In this document: piece after piece, positions 34,182 to 44,066 of the stretch
How the letters are laid out: each line of letters opens with the position of its first letter
Numbering within the stretch: the first letter of the stretch is position 1
Source: Halofilum ochraceum
Lineage (GTDB): Bacteria > Pseudomonadota > Gammaproteobacteria > XJ16 > Halofilaceae
Assembly (NCBI RefSeq): GCF_001614315.2
Contig: NZ_LVEG02000009.1
Coordinates: forward strand, 1 to 64,000
Direction: 5' to 3'
Length of the DNA: 64,000 nt
The notes under the pieces: model-generated
Seen by the model: only the letters and a program-made list of their open reading frames with translations
Databases searched by the model: none
What the model was told of the DNA's origin: nothing
Translations under genes and position numbers: made by a program

Positions 34182-34823
34182 TCACTTTGGTTCATGAAAG
34201 CGAATATTCTCCCGCACCAGCGATTCAGCCAGCGTCCCGTTGCCATCGCGAATCGCTTTGATGAGGGCTCTATGCGATTCAGCGATTACCTGCGCGGATA
34301 CACGCTGATTAGACATCGAGATATACATCCGAAACTGGTTTGCAACACGGTTATAGTGTTCGATCAGTCGAGAATTCCCGGATCCGTTCATTATTAACGC
34401 ATGAAGCTCAAAATCCAGACGACTCGCTGTACCGTGTTCGTCGCGCGCCGCCGCCTCAAGGATCCGGTCGAAAGCCTCGCCCAACCTTATTACGCCGTCC
34501 TCGGTAAGATTCTCGGCCGCCAGTCTGGCCCCCAAACCTTCAAGCGTGCTTCTTAGGGTCCCTATCTCCCAGATGTCATGCGCACTGAATTCGTAGACCC
34601 GATACCCGGAGTAGGGTACGTGGCAAACGAGGCCTTCATCGATTAACCGTCGGAGTGCTACACGGACCGTGCCTCGCGAGATGCCAAACTCGGCGGCCGC
34701 CTCGCTCTCAAGCAGTCGCTCACCGACCTTGATGTTTCCTTCAACAATCCGCCGCCGGAGGATTGATGTTGCCTGTTCTTCCAGGCTTTCTCGGCTGGGC
34801 TTTTCTCGCTCGTAAATTGTCAT
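34182..34823 (-). CDS. GntR-family regulator, FadR subfamily (FCD domain)
   Basis: A 213-residue regulator. The N-terminal winged helix (EEQATSILRRRIVEGNIKVGERLLESEAAAEFGISRGTVRVALRRLIDEGLV) is typical GntR. The C-terminal FCD ligand domain has LRSTLEGLGARLAAENLTED, DFELHALIMNGSGNSRL (Asp and His of the usual metal site) and ESHRALIKAIRDGNG with a further His. Such proteins generally repress a nearby catabolic operon until a carboxylate ligand binds. It sits downstream of the aldehyde dehydrogenase on the same strand. GC content is clearly lower than in the flanking housekeeping genes. A palindrome at 37601-37628 is its likely operator. Confidence 0.85.
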   Translation of the reverse strand: MTIYEREKPSRESLEEQATSILRRRIVEGNIKVGERLLESEAAAEFGISRGTVRVALRRLIDEGLVCHVPYSGYRVYEFSAHDIWEIGTLRSTLEGLGARLAAENLTEDGVIRLGEAFDRILEAAARDEHGTASRLDFELHALIMNGSGNSRLIEHYNRVANQFRMYISMSNQRVSAQVIAESHRALIKAIRDGNGTLAESLVRENIRFHEPK

Positions 34824-34931
34824 CGGTTGCCTTTAGGGCTTCGCCGTCAAGTCACGCGGCCCACCAGTCCTTTCGAGCGGAAATTTGGCCACGCTGGCAG
34901 CAATTATAACCACTGCCAGCGCTGTGGCTCA

Positions 34932-36452
34932 TCACAACTGAATCCAGGCCGATTTGCCCTGGGTGTACTCCAACAGGCTCTCGAAGCACTTGTCGCGTGA
35001 GTTGCCGGACTGTTTCCAGCCGCCGAACGGCTGCGTCATGTCGCCGTCATCGAACGTGTTGACCCAGATCGTTCCGGCCTCGAGATCCCGGACGCAGCGA
35101 TGGCCCCGGCTTAAATCCGAGGTCCATACGCCGGCGGCCAGCCCGTAGATCGTGTCGTTCGCGATACGGATGGCCTCCTCTTCGGAATCGAAGGGCATGA
35201 TCGCGGCAACGGGCGCGAACAGTTCTTCGCGCGCGATGGTCATGTCCGGGCGCACGTCCGCATACGCCGTCGGCTCCACATACGCGCCCCCGGTGAGCGA
35301 TTCGCTCGCCGTCTCACCGAAGATCTTCTTCGCCCCTTCGTGTTCCGCGCCCTCCATCATGCCGACGACGCGATCGCGCGCGCTGCGGTCGACGAGAGGG
35401 CCACAGCGGACCCCGGGGTCGAGCGGATCGCCCGGTACATAGCGACCGGCGGCCCGCTCGCGGAATTTCTCGATGAACCGATCGTAGATCGAGCGCTCGA
35501 CGAGCAGGCGCGAACCCGCGTTGCAGACCTCGCCCATGTTGACGAAGATCCCGTCGATCGCCGCATCGACCGCGGTATCGAGATCCGGCAGATCCGCGAA
35601 GAACAGCTGCGGGCTTTTGCCCCCGCATTCCAGGGCGAGCTTCTTCATGTTGGAGTCGCCCGCCGCGCGCAGCAGTTCCTTGCCCACGGCCGCGGAGCCC
35701 GTGAAACTGACCTTGTCGACATCCGCGTGTTCGCCGAGCGCCTTGCCGGCCTCCTCGCCAACCCCCGAAATCACGTTCAGCGCCCCGGCGGGGCCGCCCG
35801 CCTCGCGCAACAGGTCCGCGGCGCGAAGCACGCTCAGCGAGGCCTCTTCGGCGGGCTTGAGCACGACACAGTTGCCGGCCGCCAGCGCCGGCGCGATCTT
35901 CCACATCGCCATCATCAACGGGTAGTTCCAGGGCGAAATCGCCCCGACCACGCCGATGGGCTGACGCAGCGTGTAGTGGAGCACGCTGTCATCGGTCGCG
36001 GTCGTCGTGCCGGTCACCTTGTCGATGGACTCGGCGAAGAACCGGATCGTCGTCAGGACCTCGGGCATGTCGTACTCGACCATGTCCGCGATGGGGCGTC
36101 CCATCTCAATGGTATCGAGCGCGCTGAACTCGGAGGCGGCCGCTTCGATGCGGTCCGCCCAGTCGAACATGATCCGCGCGCGCTCGCGCGGTGATTTGCG
36201 ACCCCAGACACCATTGGCGTGGGCCCTCCGGGCGGCCCGGACGGCATGGTCGATGTCGGCTCGGCCGCCGCGGGCGATCGACGCGACCTTTTTTCCGTCA
36301 GCGGGATTGACCGAGTCGATCGTGTCGCCGGATTCGGCGGCCCGCCGTTCGCCGTCAACGAACATGCGGCCATCGATCTCCAGCCGCCCCACGAAGCCGG
36401 TCCAGTCCTCGCGGGTCCATGTGCCCGCCTCGCTCAGATTCATTCCACTCAT
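34932..36452 (-). CDS. NAD(P)-dependent aldehyde dehydrogenase (PuuC-like)
   Basis: A 506-residue aldehyde dehydrogenase. The catalytic Glu is in KLALECGGKSPQLFF and the catalytic Cys in FVNMGEVCNAGSRLLVERSIYD. The cofactor region has PWNYPLMMAMWKIAPALAAGNCVVLKPAE and SFTGSAAVGKELL. The C-terminus carries PFGGWKQSGNSRDKCFESLLEYTQGKSAWI, close to gamma-glutamyl-aminobutyraldehyde/PuuC-type enzymes. The usual CxxG is GEVCNAG. The substrate is unknown. It lies 52 bases after the beta-hydroxyacid dehydrogenase gene on the same strand, so a substrate that is first an alcohol and then an aldehyde is plausible. Confidence 0.88.
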   Translation of the reverse strand: MSGMNLSEAGTWTREDWTGFVGRLEIDGRMFVDGERRAAESGDTIDSVNPADGKKVASIARGGRADIDHAVRAARRAHANGVWGRKSPRERARIMFDWADRIEAAASEFSALDTIEMGRPIADMVEYDMPEVLTTIRFFAESIDKVTGTTTATDDSVLHYTLRQPIGVVGAISPWNYPLMMAMWKIAPALAAGNCVVLKPAEEASLSVLRAADLLREAGGPAGALNVISGVGEEAGKALGEHADVDKVSFTGSAAVGKELLRAAGDSNMKKLALECGGKSPQLFFADLPDLDTAVDAAIDGIFVNMGEVCNAGSRLLVERSIYDRFIEKFRERAAGRYVPGDPLDPGVRCGPLVDRSARDRVVGMMEGAEHEGAKKIFGETASESLTGGAYVEPTAYADVRPDMTIAREELFAPVAAIMPFDSEEEAIRIANDTIYGLAAGVWTSDLSRGHRCVRDLEAGTIWVNTFDDGDMTQPFGGWKQSGNSRDKCFESLLEYTQGKSAWIQL

Positions 36453-36504
36453 ATATCTGCCTACTCCGATTGCCTGTGCACTGCCCGCGCGGATCGCCGC
36501 GGCT

Positions 36505-37452
36505 TTACGGCGTCACCTCGCGCCCCGGCTCCTCGGGCTCGTCATCCACCAGATCGGCGGGGAATCCCGGGGCCCGCAGGCTCACGCCGCAGTCGTCCTC
36601 GAGTTTGCGGACCACCATCGGCGACCACGCCCGGTCGCCGTAGCGCTCCTGCGCGTCGATGAACTGCTTCTGGACGGTCTGCGCGACCTCGGTCGACACC
36701 CCGTTGCGTTCGGCCAGTCCACCGAAGATGCCGATGTCTTTGAGCACGAGATCGAGCGTGAAATTGATGTCGTAGCTGCCGTTGAGGATGATCTGGCTCT
36801 CCGTCTCGTGGACGAACGAGTTGCCCGACGACGCCTTGATCGCCTCATAGGTCGTGGCCATGTCCATGCCCGCCTTCTTCGCGACCACCCACGCCTCGCC
36901 GAGCGCGGCCAGGTGCACCGAGGCCAGATAGTTGGTGATCACCTTCAGTACCGATGCGCTGCCGACCGGCCCCGTGTGCAGGATGCGCCGCCCCATGCAC
37001 TGCAGCACGGGGAAGGCGCGGTCGAAGGCCTCGCGTTCGCCGCCGACGAAGATCGAGATGTTGCCCGTGGCGGCGCGGTGACAGCCGCCCGAAACCGGCG
37101 AGTCGAGCGCCAGCGCCCCGGTCGCGGCGACCCGCTCCGAGAGGCGCACGATCTCCGCCTCCTCGGTGGTACTCATCTCCATCCAGATTTTGCCGGCCGA
37201 CAGGCCCTCGAGCACGCCATTCTCGCCCTCCATGACCGACGCGCTCGCGGCGGGAGACGGCAGGCAGGTGATCACGATGTCGGATCCCCGGGCCAGCTCC
37301 ACGGGCGTATCGGCCCATTTCGCGCCGCCCTCGAGCAGCTCCGCGGCCGCTCCCCGATCCAGTTCGTGGACGGTCAGGTCGAACCCGTTACGCAGGACAC
37401 TGCCCGCGAGCTTGCCACCGACATTGCCCAGCCCGATCACGCCGATTTTCAT
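36505..37452 (-). CDS. Beta-hydroxyacid (3-hydroxyisobutyrate-type) dehydrogenase
   Basis: A 315-residue NAD-binding oxidoreductase of the 3-hydroxyisobutyrate/6-phosphogluconate dehydrogenase family. The Rossmann motif is IGVIGLGNVGGKLAGSVLRNG. An acidic residue after strand two (VHELDRG) favours NAD. The substrate site is DSPVSGGCHRAATGNISIFVGG and the catalytic Lys is in SVLKVITNYLASVHLAALGEAW. The C-terminal tail (about 295-315) is an acidic extension. It is the first gene of a minus-strand operon with the aldehyde dehydrogenase, facing the ProX-like gene across a palindromic operator. Confidence 0.85.
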   Translation of the reverse strand: MKIGVIGLGNVGGKLAGSVLRNGFDLTVHELDRGAAAELLEGGAKWADTPVELARGSDIVITCLPSPAASASVMEGENGVLEGLSAGKIWMEMSTTEEAEIVRLSERVAATGALALDSPVSGGCHRAATGNISIFVGGEREAFDRAFPVLQCMGRRILHTGPVGSASVLKVITNYLASVHLAALGEAWVVAKKAGMDMATTYEAIKASSGNSFVHETESQIILNGSYDINFTLDLVLKDIGIFGGLAERNGVSTEVAQTVQKQFIDAQERYGDRAWSPMVVRKLEDDCGVSLRAPGFPADLVDDEPEEPGREVTP

Positions 37453-37600
37453 GAACTCCCCTTTTTATGTGCGCCAAAAGTGACGAACTCGACCGCAAAC
37501 GAGTCCGAGAAGCCTGAAGTCTCCTGCGCGGGCTCCAAAGCTGGATGTATCCGCAGCAGACAGGACAGCCAGGCTGGATACGCTATTGCTCGTGCTTGGG

Positions 37601-37628
37601 AGGTGTCAACCGTTGACAGTTGACACCT
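37601..37628. promoter_or_regulatory. Palindromic operator between the divergent catabolic and binding-protein genes
   Basis: Arms AGGTGTCAAC (37601-37610) and GTTGACACCT (37619-37628) are exact reverse complements. A second perfect palindrome, TGTCAACCGTTGACA, at 37604-37618 overlaps it. It lies about 150 bases from the dehydrogenase start and 117 from the ProX-like start, in the right place to control both. The GntR regulator encoded 3 kb away is the best candidate ligand. Confidence 0.75.
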
Positions 37629-37744
37629 GATTACCGCCTGTTTAGCGTAGATACGGACACCTTGGCCGGCGTCGACAACGCACTGCGCTTACGCCGAGAG
37701 GTGTATGAAAACGACGAACACATCCGAATAAATAGGGGCGCAAG

Positions 37745-38734
37745 ATGAAGAACCTCGTGCACGCTGCGACAGCGGCCGTTCTCACCCTGTCTATCTCTCC
37801 AATCGCTTACTCTGCTGACGCTGAAGAACTCGCGGCGGATTACGACTGCTCCACAGTACGCTTTGGACAACCGTCCTGGACTGGGGTGAAAGTCAAGACC
37901 GCTGCGGCGACGTGGATACTCGAAAACCTCGATTACGAAACAGAGACGACCACGGCGTCCCTGGCGATCAGCTATAAGGCGATGGAAGGCGGCGACATCG
38001 ACACCATGCTCTCCCAGTGGTTCCCATCTGCGCGACAGATGTTCCGCCCGTTTGGAATCAAGGGATCTCTCGACATGGTCTCGCCGAACCTTACCGGCGG
38101 GACATACACGGTCGCTGTTCCTTCCTACGTCTATGAGGCCGGCGTAACCAGCATCGAAGACCTTGATCAACACCGTGATAAATTTGGCGGAGAAATTTAC
38201 GGCATCGATCCGGGAAGCACCGGCAATGATACCGTCAAGGCAATGATTGAAGACGACTATGCCGGCCTCGGCGACTGGGAGCTTGTCCCATCAAGCGAAC
38301 CCGGAATGCTGGCCGAGGTTGGAAAACGGACTGGCGACAAGGAATGGATCGCGTTCCTCGCATGGTCCCCCCATCCAATGAACATCAATTACGACATCAA
38401 ATATCTGTCCGACGGCGCAAAATACTGGGGTCCTAACAAGGGCGAAGTCATTGTGCAGACCGTCACGCAGGAAGGTTTCGCATGGGCCTGTACCAACGTA
38501 GGCCAGTTCCTCGATAATTATGAATGGACCGTTGAAGAACAAAGTCTCGGTATGAACTACGTGCGGAATGAGGGCATGGAGCCGCTCGCTGCCGCCAAGA
38601 AAGTGATTCGTCAGAATCCGGATATGGTCAGCCGGTGGCTCGATCGTAGTGGGATTTACCAAACCGGCGGGATCACCCGGATGGATGGCTCGGGTGACAG
38701 TGAAGCGATTATCAGGGACGCCCTGAATCTTTAA
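37745..38734 (+). CDS. Betaine/choline-type ABC substrate-binding protein (ProX/OpuAC family)
   Basis: A 329-residue periplasmic binding protein. The signal peptide ends near SPIAYSADA (residue 24-26). The OpuAC family pattern is VRFGQPSWTGVKVKTAAATWILENLDYE, MEGGDIDTMLSQWFPSARQ, GGTYTVAVPSYVYEAGV and YGIDPGSTGND, with aromatic residues (W45, W90, Y117, W205-type) able to form a cation-pi cage around a quaternary amine. No permease or ATPase genes are adjacent, so it must work with a distant ABC system or another partner. Its GC content and codon choice are lower than in nearby housekeeping genes. A terminator follows. Confidence 0.85.
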   Translation: MKNLVHAATAAVLTLSISPIAYSADAEELAADYDCSTVRFGQPSWTGVKVKTAAATWILENLDYETETTTASLAISYKAMEGGDIDTMLSQWFPSARQMFRPFGIKGSLDMVSPNLTGGTYTVAVPSYVYEAGVTSIEDLDQHRDKFGGEIYGIDPGSTGNDTVKAMIEDDYAGLGDWELVPSSEPGMLAEVGKRTGDKEWIAFLAWSPHPMNINYDIKYLSDGAKYWGPNKGEVIVQTVTQEGFAWACTNVGQFLDNYEWTVEEQSLGMNYVRNEGMEPLAAAKKVIRQNPDMVSRWLDRSGIYQTGGITRMDGSGDSEAIIRDALNL

Positions 38735-38761
38735 CTGTCACCTTGTTGTCTCGTGATCCGC

Positions 38762-38796
38762 ACGGCCCCGGCATGATTGTCGGGGCCGTTTTCTTT
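38762..38796 (+). terminator. Terminator of the ProX-like gene
   Basis: ACGGCCCCG (38762-38770) pairs with CGGGGCCGT (38781-38789), followed by TTTTCTTT. It lies 28 bases after the stop codon. Confidence 0.92.
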
Positions 38797-39328
38797 GAAT
38801 GCAGGCGGAAATGGGATCAGCTCCGCCATCTGCATGCCGGCGAACCTGGAGCTATTTCTTAATTCATTGATGGTGACCATTCCCGAGATTCTTTGGCGAA
38901 GAGTAATCCCCCCGTTTCCAGGTGGTGCGAGAAGCGGAACTCGTGCAATCGGCCGAAGGTTAGGCGGAGACGCTCTACATTCTTGATCGCTGGACAATTA
39001 GACGCCCATGGCGAACGTGATTACCGATTGCACCCGTGTGTCGAGCCGGAGAATCCTGAATCGGCCTCGCTCCACTGGGCTGACCGTCTCGGACGAGCGT
39101 TCGATCCAACGTCCGATGCCGGGGCGCCTTCGGTATTGGAAGCTCAGCGACGCATGCATGCCGGATCGATGGGTCCGGAAGGCCCGGGAAAACGCGCTGG
39201 TCCTGGGCGTAACCGCGTTGTCCGCTCTTTTATTCTCCCCGCGGACTCCGCGACTCTGCGAGAAACGCCTTTCTTATCAAGCCTTCCCACGCCCAACAAC
39301 GACTCGCCCAGGGGGAACGGGGTAGCGC
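38797..39328. other. Gene-free stretch between the ProX-like gene and thrC
   Basis: About 530 bases without a supportable gene; all frames are short and unlike known proteins. Near 39231-39272 a stretch (CGCGGACTCCGCGACTCTGCGAGAA) resembles the right arm of family C repeats, without a clear left partner. This may be the right boundary of the acquired segment. Confidence 0.5.
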
Positions 39329-40711
39329 TCAGGCTTGGGTTTCTTCCAACAGCAGATCCCGCAATGCGCCCGCGTCCGCCGCATGGTGGCGGTAGCGTTC
39401 CGGGGCCTCCATGACCGCTTCCAGCAGTTCCGGTCGCGGCGGCTCGTGTCCGGTCGCCTTTCGAGAGGCGTCCGGGAACTTGGCCGGATGCGCGGTCGCG
39501 GCGACCACGACCGGGCCTTCGAGGTCGAGCGTGCGCGCTGCGTGTGCGGCCGTGGCGGTGTGCGGGCAGAGCATCTCGCCGGTTTCCCGCCAGGTACGGG
39601 CCATTTCTTCCAGCGCCTCGGCCTCGGTGCAACGCACCGCGGAGAAGCGCTCGCGCAGGCGGCCAAGCGTTTCGGTGTCGACGTCGAACGCGCGGTCCTC
39701 GGTGAGCGCGCGCTGCCATTCGGTGACGGCCGTCGTGTCGCCTTCCGCGGCGAACCAGAGGGCGCGCTCGAAGTTGCTGGAGACCTGGATGTCCATGCTC
39801 GGCGAGATCGTCTGCCGGGTCTCGCGCCGCTCCATGCGGCCGGTCTCGAAAAAGCGCGGCAGAACATCGTTGTCGTTCGAGGACAGGACCAGGCGGCCGA
39901 CCGGGAAACCGAGCCGGCGGGCGACATCGGCGGCCAGGATGTTGCCGAAGTTGCCGGTCGGGACGATGTAATTGACCGGCCCGCCGCCGCCCAGGCGCAG
40001 GGACGACCAGATGTAATACGCCACCTGGCAGGTGATGCGTGCCCAGTTGATCGAGTTGACCGCCGTCAGGTTCAGCGCTGCCGCCTCCGGGTCGACGAAC
40101 AGCGCCTTGACCATGGCCTGACAGTCGTCGAAATCGCCGTCGATCGCGAAGTTGGCGACGTTGGCGTGGGGCAGGGTGGTCATCTGGCGGCGCTGCACCT
40201 CGGATACCCGGCCTGCCGGGTGCAGTACGACGACCGAGATGTTCTCGCGCCCGGCGAAGGCGGCCGCGGCGGCGGCGCCCGTGTCGCCTGAGGTGGCGCA
40301 GATGACGGTCGCGTGCCGGCCCTCGCGCTTCAACTGCTGCTCGATCAGCTCGCCGACGAACTGCAGGGCGTAGTCCTTGAAGGCCAGCGTCGGCCCGTGG
40401 AACAGCTCCAGGAGCCAACGGTCCTGATCCAGCTGTTTGTGTGGCGCGATTGCGGGATGGGTGAATGCACTGAGTGCCCGGTCGACGCTCGCGGCGACCG
40501 CGGCGGGTTCAATGTCCGGCGCGGCAAATCGGGCGATGATGTCACGCGCGACGGTGGCGTAATCGGCACCGACGAAGTCCGACCGCGTGGACGCCGCGAG
40601 CGGCTCGATCCGCTCGGGCACGAACAGACCGCCGTCGGGGGCAAGGCCGGCGAGCAGGGTGGCGGCGAAGCCATGACTCGTGCCGTCACCGCGCGTGCTG
40701 TGATATTTCAT
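39329..40711 (-). CDS. thrC: Threonine synthase
   Basis: A 460-residue PLP enzyme converting O-phosphohomoserine to threonine. The N-terminus KYHSTRGDGTSHGFAATLLAGLAPDGGLFVPE is diagnostic. The PLP Lys is in HGPTLAFKDYALQFVGELIE. The phosphate loop is TSGDTGAAAAAAF, and NSINWARITCQVAYYIWSSLRLG and VPTGNFGNILAADVARRLG are typical of the long form (group II) found in proteobacteria. Hom and thrB are not adjacent in this window. The start is the ATG at 40711. Confidence 0.96.
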   Translation of the reverse strand: MKYHSTRGDGTSHGFAATLLAGLAPDGGLFVPERIEPLAASTRSDFVGADYATVARDIIARFAAPDIEPAAVAASVDRALSAFTHPAIAPHKQLDQDRWLLELFHGPTLAFKDYALQFVGELIEQQLKREGRHATVICATSGDTGAAAAAAFAGRENISVVVLHPAGRVSEVQRRQMTTLPHANVANFAIDGDFDDCQAMVKALFVDPEAAALNLTAVNSINWARITCQVAYYIWSSLRLGGGGPVNYIVPTGNFGNILAADVARRLGFPVGRLVLSSNDNDVLPRFFETGRMERRETRQTISPSMDIQVSSNFERALWFAAEGDTTAVTEWQRALTEDRAFDVDTETLGRLRERFSAVRCTEAEALEEMARTWRETGEMLCPHTATAAHAARTLDLEGPVVVAATAHPAKFPDASRKATGHEPPRPELLEAVMEAPERYRHHAADAGALRDLLLEETQA

Positions 40712-40933
40712 GTCCTGCGCTCCGGTCAGTGCCGAATCGGTGGGACCCGGCGAACGGGAACCATAAGCGTGGTGCGTGCGCGATCGGCTCGCGTTTTGCC
40801 GGTTGCGGGGGGTGCCCGGTTCCCGTCGGTGATGCCGCCCGGGCGCCGCCCCTCGGGGAGAATCCGTGGGTGGCTGCAGCGGCCCGCATTATAAGGCAGC
40901 AACCCCGGTTTGTGACCGCGCCGCCGGTCGGCT

Positions 40934-41923
<990 letters not shown>

Positions 41924-42026
41924 ACGCGCTCCGGTTGCTGGATCGGCGGGTCGCCCCGATTCGGGGCGCACAGGATAGGCCGATCGCAGGGCCGCTGTCA
42001 GGTGCAGGTCCGCGCATACGCTGGCC

Positions 42027-42224
42027 TCAATGTTCCCGCTGCCTTGCCCGCAGGGCCGCGATTCCGCGCCGAACGGTGCGGACCGTCAGCAGGAATGCGG
42101 CTGCCCGGGCACTGGCCTGCAGCGCGTCGCGCCGTACGGTGATGTCACCGAGGCCCTCGGCCGCGGGCTGCCCCGCGTTGGCGGTACGGGTCGTTGCGGG
42201 GATGTGCGTGTCGATGGTTGCCAT
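42027..42224 (-). CDS. Small hypothetical protein
   Basis: A 65-residue open frame from the ATG at 42224, preceded by a good GGAGG ribosome-binding site. The N-terminal half is polar ([21 protein letters not shown]); the C-terminal half is a basic amphipathic helix ([32 protein letters not shown]). I do not recognise it. It lies 48 bases beyond the stop of the flavodoxin-like gene on the same strand and may be its operon partner. Confidence 0.5.
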   Translation of the reverse strand: MATIDTHIPATTRTANAGQPAAEGLGDITVRRDALQASARAAAFLLTVRTVRRGIAALRARQREH

Positions 42225-42272
42225 GAGGTTTTCCTCCACTGTTTCGTCAGGTGGTCTTGTCGGCTGGCCCGT

Positions 42273-43025
42273 TTACTGAAGATTCCACCGCTCGGGTCGG
42301 TCGTGACGTATCACGCCGTCTTCATCCCAGTCGGCCCAGCCTGTGAACGGGATCGGCTCATCGGTTTCGATGTGTTCCAGTCGTTGCGCCCAGTTCTGGA
42401 GGTACGCATCCAGTTGTTTCCGGAAACGCTGTTCCTCCTGGTAGACGAGTCCGCCGCCCTGGATGCCGTAGGCCACGAACGGCGCCAGCACGTCGTAGCC
42501 GACGTAATAGAGCGAGTAGTGCATGCCCAGCATCAGATGCTCCATATGGCCGTTGCGCCCATAGCGGGAGAAGGCCGCGCCCGGGGCACCGGTCGTGACG
42601 GAGCAGATGGCGCGGCGCCCCCGGAAGTACCCGTGGTCGTAGCGCATGCCGCCGGTATAGAGGCCGCCATAGACGAACACCCGGTCGATCCACCCCTTCA
42701 ACAGGGCGGGTTGCGCGTGCCACCAGAGCGGATACTGGAAGATCACCAGATCGGCCCGTTCGAGGCGTTCGATCTCGGCCCGGATTCCGGGCGGGAGCGT
42801 GCCGGATTCCCAGGCGTGGCGCTGCTCCGTGAGCGCGGCGAAGACCGCCGGGTCGGCGCGATCCGTGTAATGGGCCGGTCCCTCGGTCGGATCGAATCCC
42901 TCCGCGTAGAGGTCGGCGACTTCCACGTCGTGACCGGCGCCCGTCAGGGTCTCGACGGCGACCTCCGTGAGCGCGCCATTGAAGGAGCGGCGCTCCGGAT
43001 GGCTGTGAACGATGAGTACATGCAT
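42273..43025 (-). CDS. NAD(P)H-dependent quinone oxidoreductase, flavodoxin-like (KefF/NQO1 type)
   Basis: A 250-residue flavoprotein with the flavodoxin-like-2 fold. The N-terminus LIVHSHPERRSFNGALTEVAVETL binds FMN or FAD phosphate. LVIFQYPLWWHAQPALLKGWIDRVFVYGGLY is the family signature, and the flavin ring loop is SVTTGAPGAAFSRYG. It should do two-electron reduction of quinones. It is divergent from a LysR gene with 89 bases between, so the LysR protein probably controls it. The ATG at 43025 is chosen. Confidence 0.92.
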   Translation of the reverse strand: MHVLIVHSHPERRSFNGALTEVAVETLTGAGHDVEVADLYAEGFDPTEGPAHYTDRADPAVFAALTEQRHAWESGTLPPGIRAEIERLERADLVIFQYPLWWHAQPALLKGWIDRVFVYGGLYTGGMRYDHGYFRGRRAICSVTTGAPGAAFSRYGRNGHMEHLMLGMHYSLYYVGYDVLAPFVAYGIQGGGLVYQEEQRFRKQLDAYLQNWAQRLEHIETDEPIPFTGWADWDEDGVIRHDRPERWNLQ

Positions 43026-43114
43026 GGGACACCCACGGGATTTACCTTGATATGCGCAGCCTATATCGTTGCGTTGGTGCACAGGAATTCCCTGTAGATG
43101 CAATTTAAGTTTGC

Positions 43115-43993
43115 ATGAACGAACAGGAACTCCCATGGGATGATCTGCGGACGATCCTGGCGATCGCGCGCGCGGGATCGCTGTCCGGGGCGGCGCGCAG
43201 ACTGGCGGTCAGTCATGCCACGGTCTTCCGGCGTCTCGGTGCGATCGAGAAACGGCTGGGCGTCAGGCTGTTCGAGCGCGGGTCTGGCGGGTATGCCCCC
43301 ACGCCCGCCGGCGAGGAGGTCGCCGCGGCGGCGGCGCGCATCGAGAGCGAGGTGGTCGGTGTCGAACGGCGCGTGGTCGGGCGCGACCTCAGACCGGCCG
43401 GCACGGTCCGGGTGACGACCACGGACACCTTGCTGATCGGCCTGCTGTCACCGGTATTCGCCGCTTTCCGCGAGGCCTATCCGGATATCGCGCTCGAGGT
43501 ATCGGTCTCGAATGCGCTGGTGAACCTGTCCCGGCGCGAAGCGGACGTCGCGATTCGACCGACCCGGGAGCCGCCCGAGCATCTGATCGGGCGCCGCCTG
43601 CGGACCATCGAACAGGCCGTGTACGGCCCGGCGGGCGTCTTCCGTCAGGGGGATCCGGTGCCGGCCGCGGCGGAGACCGCATGGGTCGGCCCGGACGAGG
43701 CCATGATCTACCGCCAGCTCGACGCCTGGATGGCCGGCCACGGCGCGGATGACCACTGCCGCTATCGGGCGGATACGCTGTTCGGGATGTATGCGGCGGT
43801 CCGCGAGGGTGCCGGCGCCGCGGTGCTGCCCCGCTATCTGTGCGATGGCGACCCGCGCCTCGTCCGGCTGGGGGGAACGATCCCGGAGATGGCAAGCGAA
43901 TTATGGCTGTTAAGCCATCCGGACCTGCGCGGTGTCGGCCGGATCCGCGCATTGACCGGATACGTGGCCGATGCCCTTGCCGCAGGGTCATAG
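43115..43993 (+). CDS. LysR-family transcriptional regulator
   Basis: A 292-residue LysR regulator. The N-terminal helix-turn-helix (WDDLRTILAIARAGSLSGAARRLAVSHATVFRRLGAIEKRLGVRLFER) is clear. The effector domain includes GTVRVTTTDTLLIGLLSPVFAAFREAYPDIALEVSVSN and READVAIRPTREPP. This is the subgroup that often sits beside, and controls, quinone-reductase genes. It is divergent from the NQO-like gene, and the shared 89-base region probably holds its operator. Confidence 0.9.
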   Translation: MNEQELPWDDLRTILAIARAGSLSGAARRLAVSHATVFRRLGAIEKRLGVRLFERGSGGYAPTPAGEEVAAAAARIESEVVGVERRVVGRDLRPAGTVRVTTTDTLLIGLLSPVFAAFREAYPDIALEVSVSNALVNLSRREADVAIRPTREPPEHLIGRRLRTIEQAVYGPAGVFRQGDPVPAAAETAWVGPDEAMIYRQLDAWMAGHGADDHCRYRADTLFGMYAAVREGAGAAVLPRYLCDGDPRLVRLGGTIPEMASELWLLSHPDLRGVGRIRALTGYVADALAAGS

Positions 43994-44066
43994 AGAGCCA
44001 TGGGTTTGGCGGGTGGCACACCCCGCCAGTTTACGGCGTCCGGCGTCCCTGCCGGACACGCGCGGG

